Below, piece after piece: positions 42,759-51,063 of a DNA stretch of 64,000 bases (its first letter is position 1; each line of letters begins with the position of its first letter). The notes under the pieces were generated by a model. That model worked only from the letters and a program-made list of their open reading frames with translations, was not told where the DNA came from and ran no database searches. Made by a program: the position numbers and the translations under genes. Source of the stretch: Candidatus Iainarchaeum sp. (lineage in GTDB: Archaea > Iainarchaeota > Iainarchaeia > Iainarchaeales > VGJJ01); contig CP064981.1 of the NCBI GenBank assembly GCA_016699555.1, positions 868,001-932,000 on the forward strand. The letters are read 5' to 3'.

Positions 42759-44273
42759 ATGTACGACGCGCCTCCCGATAGCCCATTCGAATACGAGCCG
42801 CAGCCCCAATCGAGCAACCCCCTTGGAGGCGCACAGGAATTAGCGCAGAAGCACGGGAAAAAAATCATCGCACTCGCCATCATCGGCCTGCTGGGATTTT
42901 TCGTATACGATTACTTCATCGGCAGCCAAGTCAAGCTCACCATTTCCGCACGCGATACGGAAGGAAAACTCCTTACAGGAATGCCGGGAGCACTCTATGA
43001 GAGCGGCGCCGACAAACCCATCCAACGCTTTGAAGGAACCACCACGATCGGCGTGCGACCAGGAACCTACTTCGTCGAATGGGACTCCGAAGGCAGCGAT
43101 TTCGCAGTGCCCGAGAACCTGGACATCTACGTGGAAAAGCCCACACAAGGAAATGCCGAACAAGAAGAGAAAACCATTTTCGTGAAAGACTTAGGCGTTA
43201 CCATTTCCCAACTCGATTTCCCCACCACCATCGTACGCGGCCAGCAGGGAGCGAAGGGTTCATTTTTGTTGAAGAACGACTCCACGAAGGGACAGAGCAT
43301 CGAATTGGTCATGGAGGGAGGGCTCGCCCCATTCAAGGAAGACATCCAATTCACCCCCGCCACGTTCTCCATTCCCGCAAAAAGGACTTTGCTCGTCAAT
43401 TTCACGCTCAACGTCTCTGACACGCTCCCCATCACCAACAAGACGGCCGGCGACAAAAAGAACGGAAGCATCCGGATCAAATACACACAAGAAAAGGAAA
43501 GCCTCGACTTTACGCAATTCAACGACTTCAAGTTCGATGTGAACCCCACGCAAACGATCACGCTCAACGCGAAAGCCGACGAACTCAAATCCACACGCTT
43601 CACTATCCGCAACCGCTCGCCGAACGATTCTTCTGAAAAGATCGACGCGGAAATCATCATCACCCAAACCGATGGCACTAACGCCGCGGCCGAAGTCCCT
43701 GAGTGGTTCTCCTGGTCCATCGAAAAACCATTCAAGGCACTCGCAAAGAACGAAACCATCTCCCCGGAATTGCGCTTCCGCGCACCCATTACGGCTTCCA
43801 AGGACCTCATCCTCGGGAAGGTGCGCTTCTTCACGAGCTTCTGGGAGAGCGAGTCGCCCTTCACCATCAACCTCACGGAGGCCGTGGTGGATGTGACGGG
43901 CACGATTGATGGGGCCAAGAGCAAGACCTACACCCTGCGCCACGACACCGCCAATCCCACGCAATTCCAATTCCAGACCGCCACCTTACGCGTAGAGAAC
44001 AAGAGCGGATTCCCCATCGCCACGGTGTTATATGAGCTCTCCACGGGATGCGAAGAATATATCTCCCTCGTCACGCCGGACTTCTTCCCCATCATCAATC
44101 TCCCCGAAAAAGGAAAGCCCAATTCGACACAGAGCACTCAACTTAAGATCAATGCCCCATCCACCGCCCTACCGGGGGCCGAAAAGACATGCACGATCCA
44201 GCTGACATATGAGGATCCCCGCACACAAGAACCGGCGCAGATTTCAGCCATCAACGTGCAAATCAGCACCTGA
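42759..44273 (+). CDS. Membrane-anchored surface protein with beta-sandwich repeats
   Basis: A 504-residue protein with a short cytoplasmic proline-rich start, one membrane helix (about 34-53, IIALAIIGLLGFFVYDYFIG) and about 440 external residues. These are mostly strands in COG1470/CARDB-like Ig domains (QSIELVMEGGLAPFK, TIRNRSPNDSSEKIDAE). Two late Cys residues (STGCEEY, EKTC) could form a disulfide. It has no catalytic motif and is probably a structural or pilus-associated surface protein. The start is supported by the shared TATA box. Confidence 0.65.
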   Translation: MYDAPPDSPFEYEPQPQSSNPLGGAQELAQKHGKKIIALAIIGLLGFFVYDYFIGSQVKLTISARDTEGKLLTGMPGALYESGADKPIQRFEGTTTIGVRPGTYFVEWDSEGSDFAVPENLDIYVEKPTQGNAEQEEKTIFVKDLGVTISQLDFPTTIVRGQQGAKGSFLLKNDSTKGQSIELVMEGGLAPFKEDIQFTPATFSIPAKRTLLVNFTLNVSDTLPITNKTAGDKKNGSIRIKYTQEKESLDFTQFNDFKFDVNPTQTITLNAKADELKSTRFTIRNRSPNDSSEKIDAEIIITQTDGTNAAAEVPEWFSWSIEKPFKALAKNETISPELRFRAPITASKDLILGKVRFFTSFWESESPFTINLTEAVVDVTGTIDGAKSKTYTLRHDTANPTQFQFQTATLRVENKSGFPIATVLYELSTGCEEYISLVTPDFFPIINLPEKGKPNSTQSTQLKINAPSTALPGAEKTCTIQLTYEDPRTQEPAQISAINVQIST

Positions 44274-44314
44274 TGAAATAGCTAGAAGGCGAAGAGGCTC
44301 ACCCGACTTAATCC

Positions 44315-44321
44315 TTATATA
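44315..44321 (+). promoter_or_regulatory. TATA box of the pilin-like gene
   Basis: TTATATA lies 22-28 bases before ATG 44343, as for a leaderless mRNA. No Shine-Dalgarno sequence is present. Confidence 0.55.
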
Positions 44322-44342
44322 CTCAAAAATAGTCCTTCACGC

Positions 44343-45161
44343 ATGAACGCACCCACTTTTCCCTCCACACGCGGCCAAGGGGCCCTCGAGTATCTCTTAT
44401 TGATTGGGGGTGCCGTGCTCATCGCAACGATCGTACTGGTCATCATCGTCGGGAGCAGTCAATCGACAAACACCATCATCAGCAACAATCTCTCAACCAG
44501 CGACGTGAAAGTCCAAAATGCATTCAATGCAGCCGCCGCCGGATTGGGCGGGGGACCCGCTGCGTCTTTATGCGGCAACAACACCATCGACGCCGGCGAA
44601 CAATGCGACGGAACGGCTTCATTCGCCGCCACGTGCTATTCCCAAGGATACTCTGTCGGAACACTCGGATGCAATTCCTCATGCCAGTTCGACACTTCGA
44701 CCGCGTGCTCGGGCCCAGGTCCTTTCATCATTAATGGACCGCCCACATTCAGTTCAGGCAATGTTACGCTCAACGTAACAGTTCCAGGGGACAATGGTCA
44801 AGTTGGAGTCCTTCCCTATTTTACTATCCTTTACTTGCGCGACAACGCCATTCCAGGAGGAGCATGTGCGGCATTTGCTAACACGGTTGCTACCGATCCC
44901 GCAACGGCAATCAACAACTTCGTCGCAGTCGCACTCAATCCTAGCGTCCCGGCAGCGGGAACGGCTCTCACGAATCTGCTTCCCCCACCCGGAATCCCCA
45001 ACACCACGGCCACACCCGGGACCATCGTCCCGCTGTCCTTCCCGGCCAGCACATTCACCTCCATCAACGTGCCCGGAACCACATATTGTTTCGCGATTGC
45101 AGGAGTGAATGGCGCAGCCCAAGTCGGCGTTCCAACCGCCTCAGCGCTCATCACCATCTAA
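44343..45161 (+). CDS. Class III signal-peptide pilin-like protein with Cys-rich module
   Basis: A 272-residue protein. The N-terminus RGQGALEYLLLIGGAV (from residue 10) is the archaeal class III signal, cut after Gly11 so that QGALEYL and the hydrophobic helix drive filament assembly. Residues about 77-122 hold a Cys-rich repeat (CGNNTIDAGEQCDG, CNSSCQFDTSTAC) like DUF4215-type modules. Residues 125-272 are a Pro/Ala/Thr-rich beta domain. It is probably a minor pilin or adhesive filament subunit. A prepilin peptidase is not in the window. Confidence 0.82.
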   Translation: MNAPTFPSTRGQGALEYLLLIGGAVLIATIVLVIIVGSSQSTNTIISNNLSTSDVKVQNAFNAAAAGLGGGPAASLCGNNTIDAGEQCDGTASFAATCYSQGYSVGTLGCNSSCQFDTSTACSGPGPFIINGPPTFSSGNVTLNVTVPGDNGQVGVLPYFTILYLRDNAIPGGACAAFANTVATDPATAINNFVAVALNPSVPAAGTALTNLLPPPGIPNTTATPGTIVPLSFPASTFTSINVPGTTYCFAIAGVNGAAQVGVPTASALITI

Positions 45162-45166
45162 CGAAA

Positions 45167-45241
45167 CGACCCCGGTGCGATTCGAACGCACGACCTTCAC
45201 CTTAGGACGGTACTGCTCTATCCAGGCTGAGCTACGGGGCC
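45167..45241 (-). tRNA. tRNA-Arg(CCT)
   Basis: The acceptor arms are GGCCCCG and CGGGGTC. The anticodon stem GTACC/GGTGA (one mismatch) holds loop GTCCTAA, giving anticodon CCT. The T loop is TTCGAAT and the discriminator is G. It lies 5 bases beyond the stop of the convergent pilin-like gene. Confidence 0.9.
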
Positions 45242-45286
45242 ATATACTAGAAGACTACACGCCGCTAAATCCTTAAAACGAACCCG

Positions 45287-45877
45287 CTAAGCCAATAAAT
45301 GCAGAATAATCCCTGCGGCCAAGGGAATGGAAATGGAGTCATTGATGGGAAGCAGCTCCACTAACGTTGCCACTAACGCCACGGCGAGCGCAATGGGAAT
45401 TGAAAAGATGAGCGCTAATGCGATGAATGCCATCACAAATCCCCCAACAGCCCCTTCCAGAGACTTGCGCTCCATGATGGGGGTTTTCCCCCAGTGCAAT
45501 CCCACCAACGTCGAAAACGCATCCTGGAAAGTGAGCGCGATGATCGCGCCTAAAATGTTTGTTTCATTGGAGAACAACCACGCGACCACTCCCACCCCCA
45601 TCACAAAAAAGAACGCCCCCTCCCCAGGCAGCTGTTCTTTGCGGCGCTGCACATGAGAAAGGATTTCTTTCAAGAAAGCGAATACTTTGTGATGCGAGAG
45701 CGCGACTAATAGTAGACCGCCTGCAATCTCCAATACCACAAACCAGCGCAACGCTTCCAGTCCGCCCACGCCTAATACGGCGACGTGGAGCAATCCCGCA
45801 AGGATGTGTAACCACTGCCGATGCAGCTCGTGGGCCTTTCGCAGGGGTTTAGCGGTTTTGGGAGTGGCTTTCTTCAT
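45287..45877 (-). CDS. CTP-dependent lipid kinase/cytidylyltransferase-like membrane protein
   Basis: A 196-residue polytopic protein with about six helices that resembles the DGK1/SEC59/VTE5 dolichol- or diacylglycerol-kinase family. The signature-like loop QDAFSTLVGLHWGKTPI plus RKSLEGAVGGFV is followed by ELLPINDSISIPL. In archaea such proteins could phosphorylate polyprenols or lipid precursors. It is third in a row after nop5 and flpA, 13 bases after flpA, and probably shares their transcript. Confidence 0.7.
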   Translation of the reverse strand: MKKATPKTAKPLRKAHELHRQWLHILAGLLHVAVLGVGGLEALRWFVVLEIAGGLLLVALSHHKVFAFLKEILSHVQRRKEQLPGEGAFFFVMGVGVVAWLFSNETNILGAIIALTFQDAFSTLVGLHWGKTPIMERKSLEGAVGGFVMAFIALALIFSIPIALAVALVATLVELLPINDSISIPLAAGIILHLLA

Positions 45878-45890
45878 ACGGCGAACGCCT

Positions 45891-46553
45891 TCACTGCCAT
45901 CTCACGCAGAGCAAGAAATGGCTTTTCTCGTGTTTTTCGAGTGAAAGAATTTGTTCGACTTTAATATGTTTTCCTAAGGCCTTCATCTCCTGCTTGAGCA
46001 CTTGCTCTTTGGGCTTGGTAAAGTCAACGGACTTGGACTTGATCACGAGATATCCTACGCTTTTGGGATGCGCAAACAGCTCCCAATTCTTGGAAAATAT
46101 CTCCGCTTGGTTCTTTTGCGCGACGTCTTGCACGATCACATCAAACTTCATGCCCTCTAATTCACTCGCATAGGTTTCGGGCTGGTTGGCATCCCCCAAC
46201 AATGGCAGGATATTTTCGCGCGACTCCACTAATGCAGAGAATTTGCTCATCACGTGCGGCGAAACATCCACTCCCACGACGAGCCCTTCTTCGCCAATGA
46301 TATCCGAGACGTGCGAGACAGTCGTTCCCTCAGCAGAACCTAAGTAGAGGACATTGCTCCCTTCATGGATTGCAAAATGTTCAGCCATCAAACCATTATG
46401 CAGGCCTGCGCACAACTTGGAGCGGAAAGGATTCCATTCCCTCCATTCTCCATTTGCATCTTTCACTAAGCGTTCGCCATAGACTTTTTTCCCTGGCACT
46501 AAATTAAGCGTATAGAACTGATTGCCAATGCCTTTGAGGCGTTCCATTGCCAT
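45891..46553 (-). CDS. flpA: Fibrillarin-like rRNA/tRNA 2'-O-methyltransferase
   Basis: Catalytic subunit of the box C/D RNP that methylates ribose 2'-O positions. The 220-residue protein has the fibrillarin signature NPFRSKLCAGLHNGL near 41-55, SAM motif VLYLGSAEGTTVSHVSDI near 67-84, VVGVDVSP, and a conserved Asp in IVQDVAQKNQA near 138. It starts 3 bases after the nop5 stop on the same strand, giving one operon for the complex. Confidence 0.95.
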   Translation of the reverse strand: MAMERLKGIGNQFYTLNLVPGKKVYGERLVKDANGEWREWNPFRSKLCAGLHNGLMAEHFAIHEGSNVLYLGSAEGTTVSHVSDIIGEEGLVVGVDVSPHVMSKFSALVESRENILPLLGDANQPETYASELEGMKFDVIVQDVAQKNQAEIFSKNWELFAHPKSVGYLVIKSKSVDFTKPKEQVLKQEMKALGKHIKVEQILSLEKHEKSHFLLCVRWQ

Positions 46554-46556
46554 ACG

Positions 46557-47507
46557 TCATCGCCTGAACGACCGATAACCTTGCGAAGAGGGTTCTCTGC
46601 GCGGCGGAGATGGAGCAAAATCCCTGCGCGGAGTTGCAGGCGGGCGAGAAAAGTTTGCATTTTGATTCGGGCGGGGCTTGGGTTTGAACGGGAGCTTTGA
46701 CAAATGCTTCGAATAAGCTTCCATCTTGGATTTCAATTCATCCACAATGCGTGATTTGCCAAAAAAGTCCGTGCGGATGCAAATGGCCATCTTCCCCGCG
46801 AGCGTCCGGGCCATCCTCCCGCGCACGTGCTTGGGGAGAGTCTTGACCAAGGGGTGATTGAAAATATACCCATGCTTGGGAGGGCGCGAACGCGTTTTGA
46901 GATGGGAAAAAAGCGCCTCTTCGGCTCCAAGGACTTGAATCGTCGAGCCGGGCATTTCCGCCAAGCGCTTCAAACTCCCTGCTTTCGATAACAACTGTCC
47001 TGCAATCATGGGAGTGGACAACTCCGAAAAGTTGGGCGCCAACTCACGCATCTGCTGCTCCACAAAACTCTGCAAAGTCAATTGTTCTTGCTTCAACGAT
47101 AAGGCTTGATGCGCAAACGATTGCACGGCCTTCAGCGCATGCGCATCAATGCTTCCACCCTTACTATTCTGCGCCGCTTCAAGGACCTTGCGAATGGAAT
47201 CTTCATTCAAAAGCACCCGCGCCACATTTTCTTGCGAGTAGTTCTTGCGTTCTCCGATTTGGGCAATCAATTGCATCTGGTGCAAGGGTTCTCTGACTTG
47301 AAAGCGCATCTCGGGAAAATGCAAGGCATACCACTCAATGGCCTGCTCATAGACCAAATTGAATTGGGCCTCGAGGTTCTTCGCCGAAGAAACCGCTCGC
47401 ACCACATGCGCATCCGGGCCCGAAAGCTGCTCTTGGACGCGTTCCTTTGTGCGCGAGATGAATTGCTTGCGCATTTCCTGCAATTTTTCTTTTATATGCG
47501 GGGGCAT
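46557..47507 (-). CDS. nop5: Nop5/Nop56-like box C/D RNP scaffold, short N-terminus
   Basis: A 316-residue scaffold that joins fibrillarin to the guide RNA. The coiled-coil region starts near residue 42 (VYEQAIEWYALHFPEM). The Nop domain is clear: LAPNFSELSTPMIAGQLLSK, GSLKRLAEMPGSTIQVLGAE, KHGYIFNHPLVKTLP and AGKMAICIRTDFF. The tail is Pro/Arg-rich. Archaeal Nop5 usually has an N-terminal fibrillarin-binding domain of over 100 residues, and only about 40 residues precede the coiled coil here. ATG 47507 fits a TATA box; 18 more codons upstream would not restore the domain. Confidence 0.9.
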   Translation of the reverse strand: MPPHIKEKLQEMRKQFISRTKERVQEQLSGPDAHVVRAVSSAKNLEAQFNLVYEQAIEWYALHFPEMRFQVREPLHQMQLIAQIGERKNYSQENVARVLLNEDSIRKVLEAAQNSKGGSIDAHALKAVQSFAHQALSLKQEQLTLQSFVEQQMRELAPNFSELSTPMIAGQLLSKAGSLKRLAEMPGSTIQVLGAEEALFSHLKTRSRPPKHGYIFNHPLVKTLPKHVRGRMARTLAGKMAICIRTDFFGKSRIVDELKSKMEAYSKHLSKLPFKPKPRPNQNANFSRPPATPRRDFAPSPPRREPSSQGYRSFRR

Positions 47508-47529
47508 AAAACCAACCTCCCTCATAGCC

Positions 47530-47537
47530 TTTAAAAG
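47530..47537. promoter_or_regulatory. Shared bidirectional TATA box for nop5 and glyS
   Basis: TTTAAAAG is nearly symmetric and lies 25-32 bases before the glyS ATG (47562) and 23-30 bases from the nop5 ATG (47507). No other TATA candidate fits in the 54-base gap. Confidence 0.5.
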
Positions 47538-47561
47538 CAGGGATGCCCACACTCTTGGCAT

Positions 47562-49082
47562 ATGGCCTTTGCCGATGTCCAGAATCTAGCGCTGCGCCGC
47601 GGAATCTATTTCCCCACTGCCGAAATCTATGCCGATGCACCTGCGGGTTTCTTCGAGTATGGGCCTGAAGGCACGCGCATCAAGCAACGACTCATCCGCT
47701 TCTGGCGCAAAACCCTCGTGGAGAATGAAGGATTGCTCGAAATCGATGGATCCATCGTACTACCCGAACCCGTCTTCCGCGCGTCAGGGCACCTCGAAAA
47801 TTTCGCCGATCCCCTCGTTACCTGTACCAAGTGCCACACCCCTTATCGCGCCGACAAGCTCATCGAAGAAATGCTGAAGGAAGAAATACCCGAAGGCGCG
47901 AGCATGGAGTTCTTCGACTCCAAGATTGCGGAATTGAAACTCGTCTGTACGAAATGCAAATCCCCACTCGGAAAGACGCAGCGCTTCAACATGATGATGA
48001 AGACCCACGTGGGAACGACAGGGACCATTCCAGGTTATCTCAAACCCGAATCCTGCCAGAACATCTTCTTGGACTTCTCACGCATCTGGAAAAGCGGACG
48101 CGTGACCCTTCCTTTTGGGATTGCGCAGGTCGGAAAGACATTCCGCAATGAAATCGCCCCACGCCAAGCCTTACTACGCGCACGCGAACTCGAACAAATG
48201 GACGTAGAGGTTTTCTTCAATCCCGCCAAAATAAACGAAATCGATCGCTGGGAAGAAGTCAAAGACTATGCGTTGCGCCTTTACTTGCTGCGCGACAAGG
48301 AAATCCACTCCATTTCATGCGAGGAAGCGGTAGAACAAGGAATCGTTTCAGGAAAGCTCATCGCATACTATTTGGCGCGCACCCAACAATTCGCCGAAAA
48401 GCTCAATATCCCCCTCGAAAGCATGCGCTTCCGCGAGTTAGAGGCCGAAGCACGCGCATTCTATGCGAAAGAGACATGGGATTTTGAAGTATTGTTGGAT
48501 GACACCTGGCTCGAACTGGCCGCATGCAATTACCGCTCCGATCACGACTTGAAAACGCATGCAGAAGTATCCAAGACCGATCTGCAGGTCAAAGAAGAAG
48601 GCGTTACGGAAAAATTCTATCCCCATATCTTTGAAATCTCCATGGGAGTGGGAAGGACGTTCACGGCCATGCTCAACGCCACGCTCAAGAAAGAAGTCCG
48701 CGGACAAGAAGAACGATGGAATCTCGATTTGCCGGTTTCGGTCGCACCCTATCACGTTGGGGTGTTTCCGCTCATGAAGAAAGACGGCCTCTACGAAAAA
48801 GCATTCGAGATATTCCAACAACTCCAGAACGCCAACGCCTCTGCATTGTTCGATGAAAAGGGAAGCATCGGAAAACGCTATGCCCGCATCGATGAGATCG
48901 GCGTGCCATATGCGATTACCGTGGACTATGAGACCATGGACGAAAACCACGAAAACTACAACACCATCACGCTGCGAGATCGCAATTCCATGCAGCAAAA
49001 GCGCGTGTCCATTGAGGATTTAGAAGAAGTATTCTGGAACTTTTCCACGGGAAAAAGAAGCTTTGAAGACTTAGAGGAATAG
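47562..49082 (+). CDS. glyS: Glycyl-tRNA synthetase (archaeal/eukaryotic type)
   Basis: Class II homodimeric synthetase of 506 residues. The start AEIYADAPAGFFEYGPEGTR is typical. A zinc-like insert (CTKCHTPY ... CTKCKSP) lies at 88-134, motif 2 FGIAQVGKTFRNEIAPRQAL near 190, then EMDVEVFF-like EQMDVEVFFNP, motif 3 near GVGRTFTAML, and a C-terminal anticodon domain (VAPYHVGVFPLM). It is divergent from nop5 with one shared TATA box, and the next gene starts one base after the stop. Confidence 0.96.
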   Translation: MAFADVQNLALRRGIYFPTAEIYADAPAGFFEYGPEGTRIKQRLIRFWRKTLVENEGLLEIDGSIVLPEPVFRASGHLENFADPLVTCTKCHTPYRADKLIEEMLKEEIPEGASMEFFDSKIAELKLVCTKCKSPLGKTQRFNMMMKTHVGTTGTIPGYLKPESCQNIFLDFSRIWKSGRVTLPFGIAQVGKTFRNEIAPRQALLRARELEQMDVEVFFNPAKINEIDRWEEVKDYALRLYLLRDKEIHSISCEEAVEQGIVSGKLIAYYLARTQQFAEKLNIPLESMRFRELEAEARAFYAKETWDFEVLLDDTWLELAACNYRSDHDLKTHAEVSKTDLQVKEEGVTEKFYPHIFEISMGVGRTFTAMLNATLKKEVRGQEERWNLDLPVSVAPYHVGVFPLMKKDGLYEKAFEIFQQLQNANASALFDEKGSIGKRYARIDEIGVPYAITVDYETMDENHENYNTITLRDRNSMQQKRVSIEDLEEVFWNFSTGKRSFEDLEE

Positions 49083-49083
49083 G

Positions 49084-49698
49084 ATGCTGCCCTATCAGCG
49101 GACCATCCAACAAATTACCCTGTTACCCTGGGAAAAACTCGATGAGAAGGGATTCCTCTCCTTAATGGTACTCAGCGCATTCAACGCCCTGGAATTTGCC
49201 GCATCCTTGCGCATCGCCATCTCACTTTACCCAAAAGACAAAGACCTCGCTGAAATGGCACGCGGAGAATTACAGACGAACAATCTGGCATTTGGAGACT
49301 ACAAAAAACGCGGCGACCACGCGGAATTCCTTTGGCATTTTATCGAAAAGCACCAGCTAGAGTGCCTCGTTGACAAAGAAGTATTTGCGATTGGAAAAAA
49401 ATACACCGAAGCCGTGAATCGCCTCCCCAAATCCTTGCGAGCGATGTCCATCTTCTCGCGCGAGGATGTGCTGTCTCCCATTTTCGCTCGCATCATCCAA
49501 AGCATGCCCTACAAGACGCCACCGCTAAAAGCCTATGAATATTATTTACGCCGACATATCTATCTCGATTCGAGCGCGGGAGGGCATAGGGATCTCACCT
49601 CCAACTTCGCTTTGTCGAATGTGTTAGGACGATTCTACCGCATCCGCTTGCAGGCATACCAGGCGCTATTCAAGCACTTCAGCATCGCAACCAAATAA
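49084..49698 (+). CDS. Heme-oxygenase-like fold protein, possible di-metal enzyme
   Basis: A 204-residue all-helical protein. Candidate metal ligands are Glu37 (NALEFAASLR), Glu62 (ARGELQ), His79 (RGDHAEF) and the late block YYLRRHIYLDSSAGGHRDL with His158, Asp162 and His168. This spacing resembles DUF3050/heme-oxygenase-like diiron proteins. It follows glyS by one base and so is co-transcribed. The substrate is unknown, and the call rests on residue pattern only. A TenA-like or non-catalytic member is the alternative. Confidence 0.5.
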   Translation: MLPYQRTIQQITLLPWEKLDEKGFLSLMVLSAFNALEFAASLRIAISLYPKDKDLAEMARGELQTNNLAFGDYKKRGDHAEFLWHFIEKHQLECLVDKEVFAIGKKYTEAVNRLPKSLRAMSIFSREDVLSPIFARIIQSMPYKTPPLKAYEYYLRRHIYLDSSAGGHRDLTSNFALSNVLGRFYRIRLQAYQALFKHFSIATK

Positions 49699-49701
49699 CG
49701 T

Positions 49702-50883
49702 TTATTTTTTCTTTGTAATTTTCTTCGGGAATATCTTGGGGTACAAGAAAAGCAATATCACGAATAACGCCACGCCCATCGCGATGAAGCCCGCACGATA
49801 GGATTGCTGCATGAAGAAGCCCACTCCAAACGCGGCACCGGCTTGGATTAACGAACTGATTTGGGAATCGATCGAAAGCAATGTCGCCTTATAGCGAGGC
49901 TTTTTGATGTAATTCTTGATGAAATAATTCTCCAATAACTGGCCGCGGCCCCAAAAATAACCCATCACGATGACGAAGAAAATACCCGCGAGGTAGGGGT
50001 TGGAAATCCACGTTACGAGAATAAAGAAAAGAGGAAAAATAACAATTTCGGCGGCCATGATCTTTTCGAGAGAAAATTTCTCTAACCATTCTGTTTTGTG
50101 CCCCACCACGAACCAAATCAAGCGCGAGAGACCCATGACGAACCCGATGAAGATGATGGGGAAACCCAGCGATTGCAAGAAAGCCTCGCGGAACGCATTG
50201 CCCGCCAGAAAGAAGCCCGCAATCGCACCCGTAAAAAGAGAAAAAGCCAGCAGTCGAGGATTATTGAATTGCTTCACGAGCTGAAAGATCGATTGGTGCG
50301 CGTGCTGCTGATGGTGCTTTTCCGAGGGAGGAGTTGTAATCGTGAGCACCACGAGCAATCCGATGATATCCAACCCCAAGACAATCCAAAACGGCAAGCG
50401 GATATCGATGGGCGTGAGGAAGGGAAGCGCGATGATGAAAAGCATGCTCACGAAGGAAGCGTTCGCGGAAATCTGGCTGGAGATTTTTCCATATTCTTTT
50501 TCGCGTTTCAGACTATGCAACGTGTCGTGGGTGATGGCGGAGCTCGTGCCCGATTGGAAAGCGAACCCTAAGGAGATGAACGCCGAAGCGAGAATGAATT
50601 CGGGCAATGCACGCGCGAAAATGAGCGCGAGAGAAGCCACGATCATGCAGAGTTTGGAGATGATCAGCGTGGCCTTATGACCAAAGCTGTCCGAGAAATA
50701 ACCGGTGGGAATCTCGAATAGAAAGGCCACGAGCGCGCCGGCACCGGAATAGATCCCGATCTGCTGGGCAGTAGTATCGGGCAAGGAAAGGAAGAAAATC
50801 GCCATAATGGGCACGAACTGCCGGCGCTGGGAGATGTTGTAGAGGAGAATCTTCCACAAATTGGCTTCCAACTTCCCCTTCAT
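49702..50883 (-). CDS. MFS transporter
   Basis: A 393-residue polytopic membrane protein with about twelve helices. The A-motif-like loop is GYFSDSFGHKATLIISK in the first half. A His-rich segment (SEKHHQQHAHQS) lies in the central loop, and the C-terminus is basic (PKKITKKK). The substrate is unknown. ATG 50883 is chosen because a TTAAAA box (plus 50905-50910) sits 22-27 bases upstream on the minus strand; a longer frame runs another 25 codons towards tRNA-Thr. Confidence 0.85.
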   Translation of the reverse strand: MKGKLEANLWKILLYNISQRRQFVPIMAIFFLSLPDTTAQQIGIYSGAGALVAFLFEIPTGYFSDSFGHKATLIISKLCMIVASLALIFARALPEFILASAFISLGFAFQSGTSSAITHDTLHSLKREKEYGKISSQISANASFVSMLFIIALPFLTPIDIRLPFWIVLGLDIIGLLVVLTITTPPSEKHHQQHAHQSIFQLVKQFNNPRLLAFSLFTGAIAGFFLAGNAFREAFLQSLGFPIIFIGFVMGLSRLIWFVVGHKTEWLEKFSLEKIMAAEIVIFPLFFILVTWISNPYLAGIFFVIVMGYFWGRGQLLENYFIKNYIKKPRYKATLLSIDSQISSLIQAGAAFGVGFFMQQSYRAGFIAMGVALFVILLFLYPKIFPKKITKKK

Positions 50884-50985
50884 TCCAGGAGTAAAAAGCA
50901 GGCGTTTTAAAGCATTCCCAGGGGTTTTTTGAGTAGGCAATGGCGATTTGGGGTTCAAATCCCAAAATAAGAATGGTTTTCCTAG

Positions 50986-51058
50986 GCCCTTGTAGCTCAG
51001 TGGCAGTAGCGCCAGTTTCGTAAACTGGAGGTCGAGGGTTCAACTCCCTCCAAGGGCT
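50986..51058 (+). tRNA. tRNA-Thr(CGT)
   Basis: The acceptor arms are GCCCTTG and CAAGGGC. The anticodon stem CCAGT/ACTGG holds loop TTCGTAA, giving anticodon CGT. The T loop is TTCAACT and the discriminator is T, as in other archaeal tRNA-Thr. A LAGLIDADG gene starts 5 bases after its end. Confidence 0.93.
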
Positions 51059-51063
51059 AGATT

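Noticed and set aside
42840..43163. Minus-strand frames within the 504-residue surface protein gene
   Set aside because: They are antisense to a gene with a sensible membrane anchor and repeat structure, and encode no known domain.
50945..50966. Possible tRNA T-arm remnant upstream of tRNA-Thr
   Set aside because: TTTGGGGTTCAAATCCCAAA folds like a T arm, but no acceptor or anticodon arms are next to it; it may be a simple palindrome.
50986..51058. Intron in tRNA-Thr next to the homing endonuclease
   Set aside because: The tRNA folds fully without any insertion.
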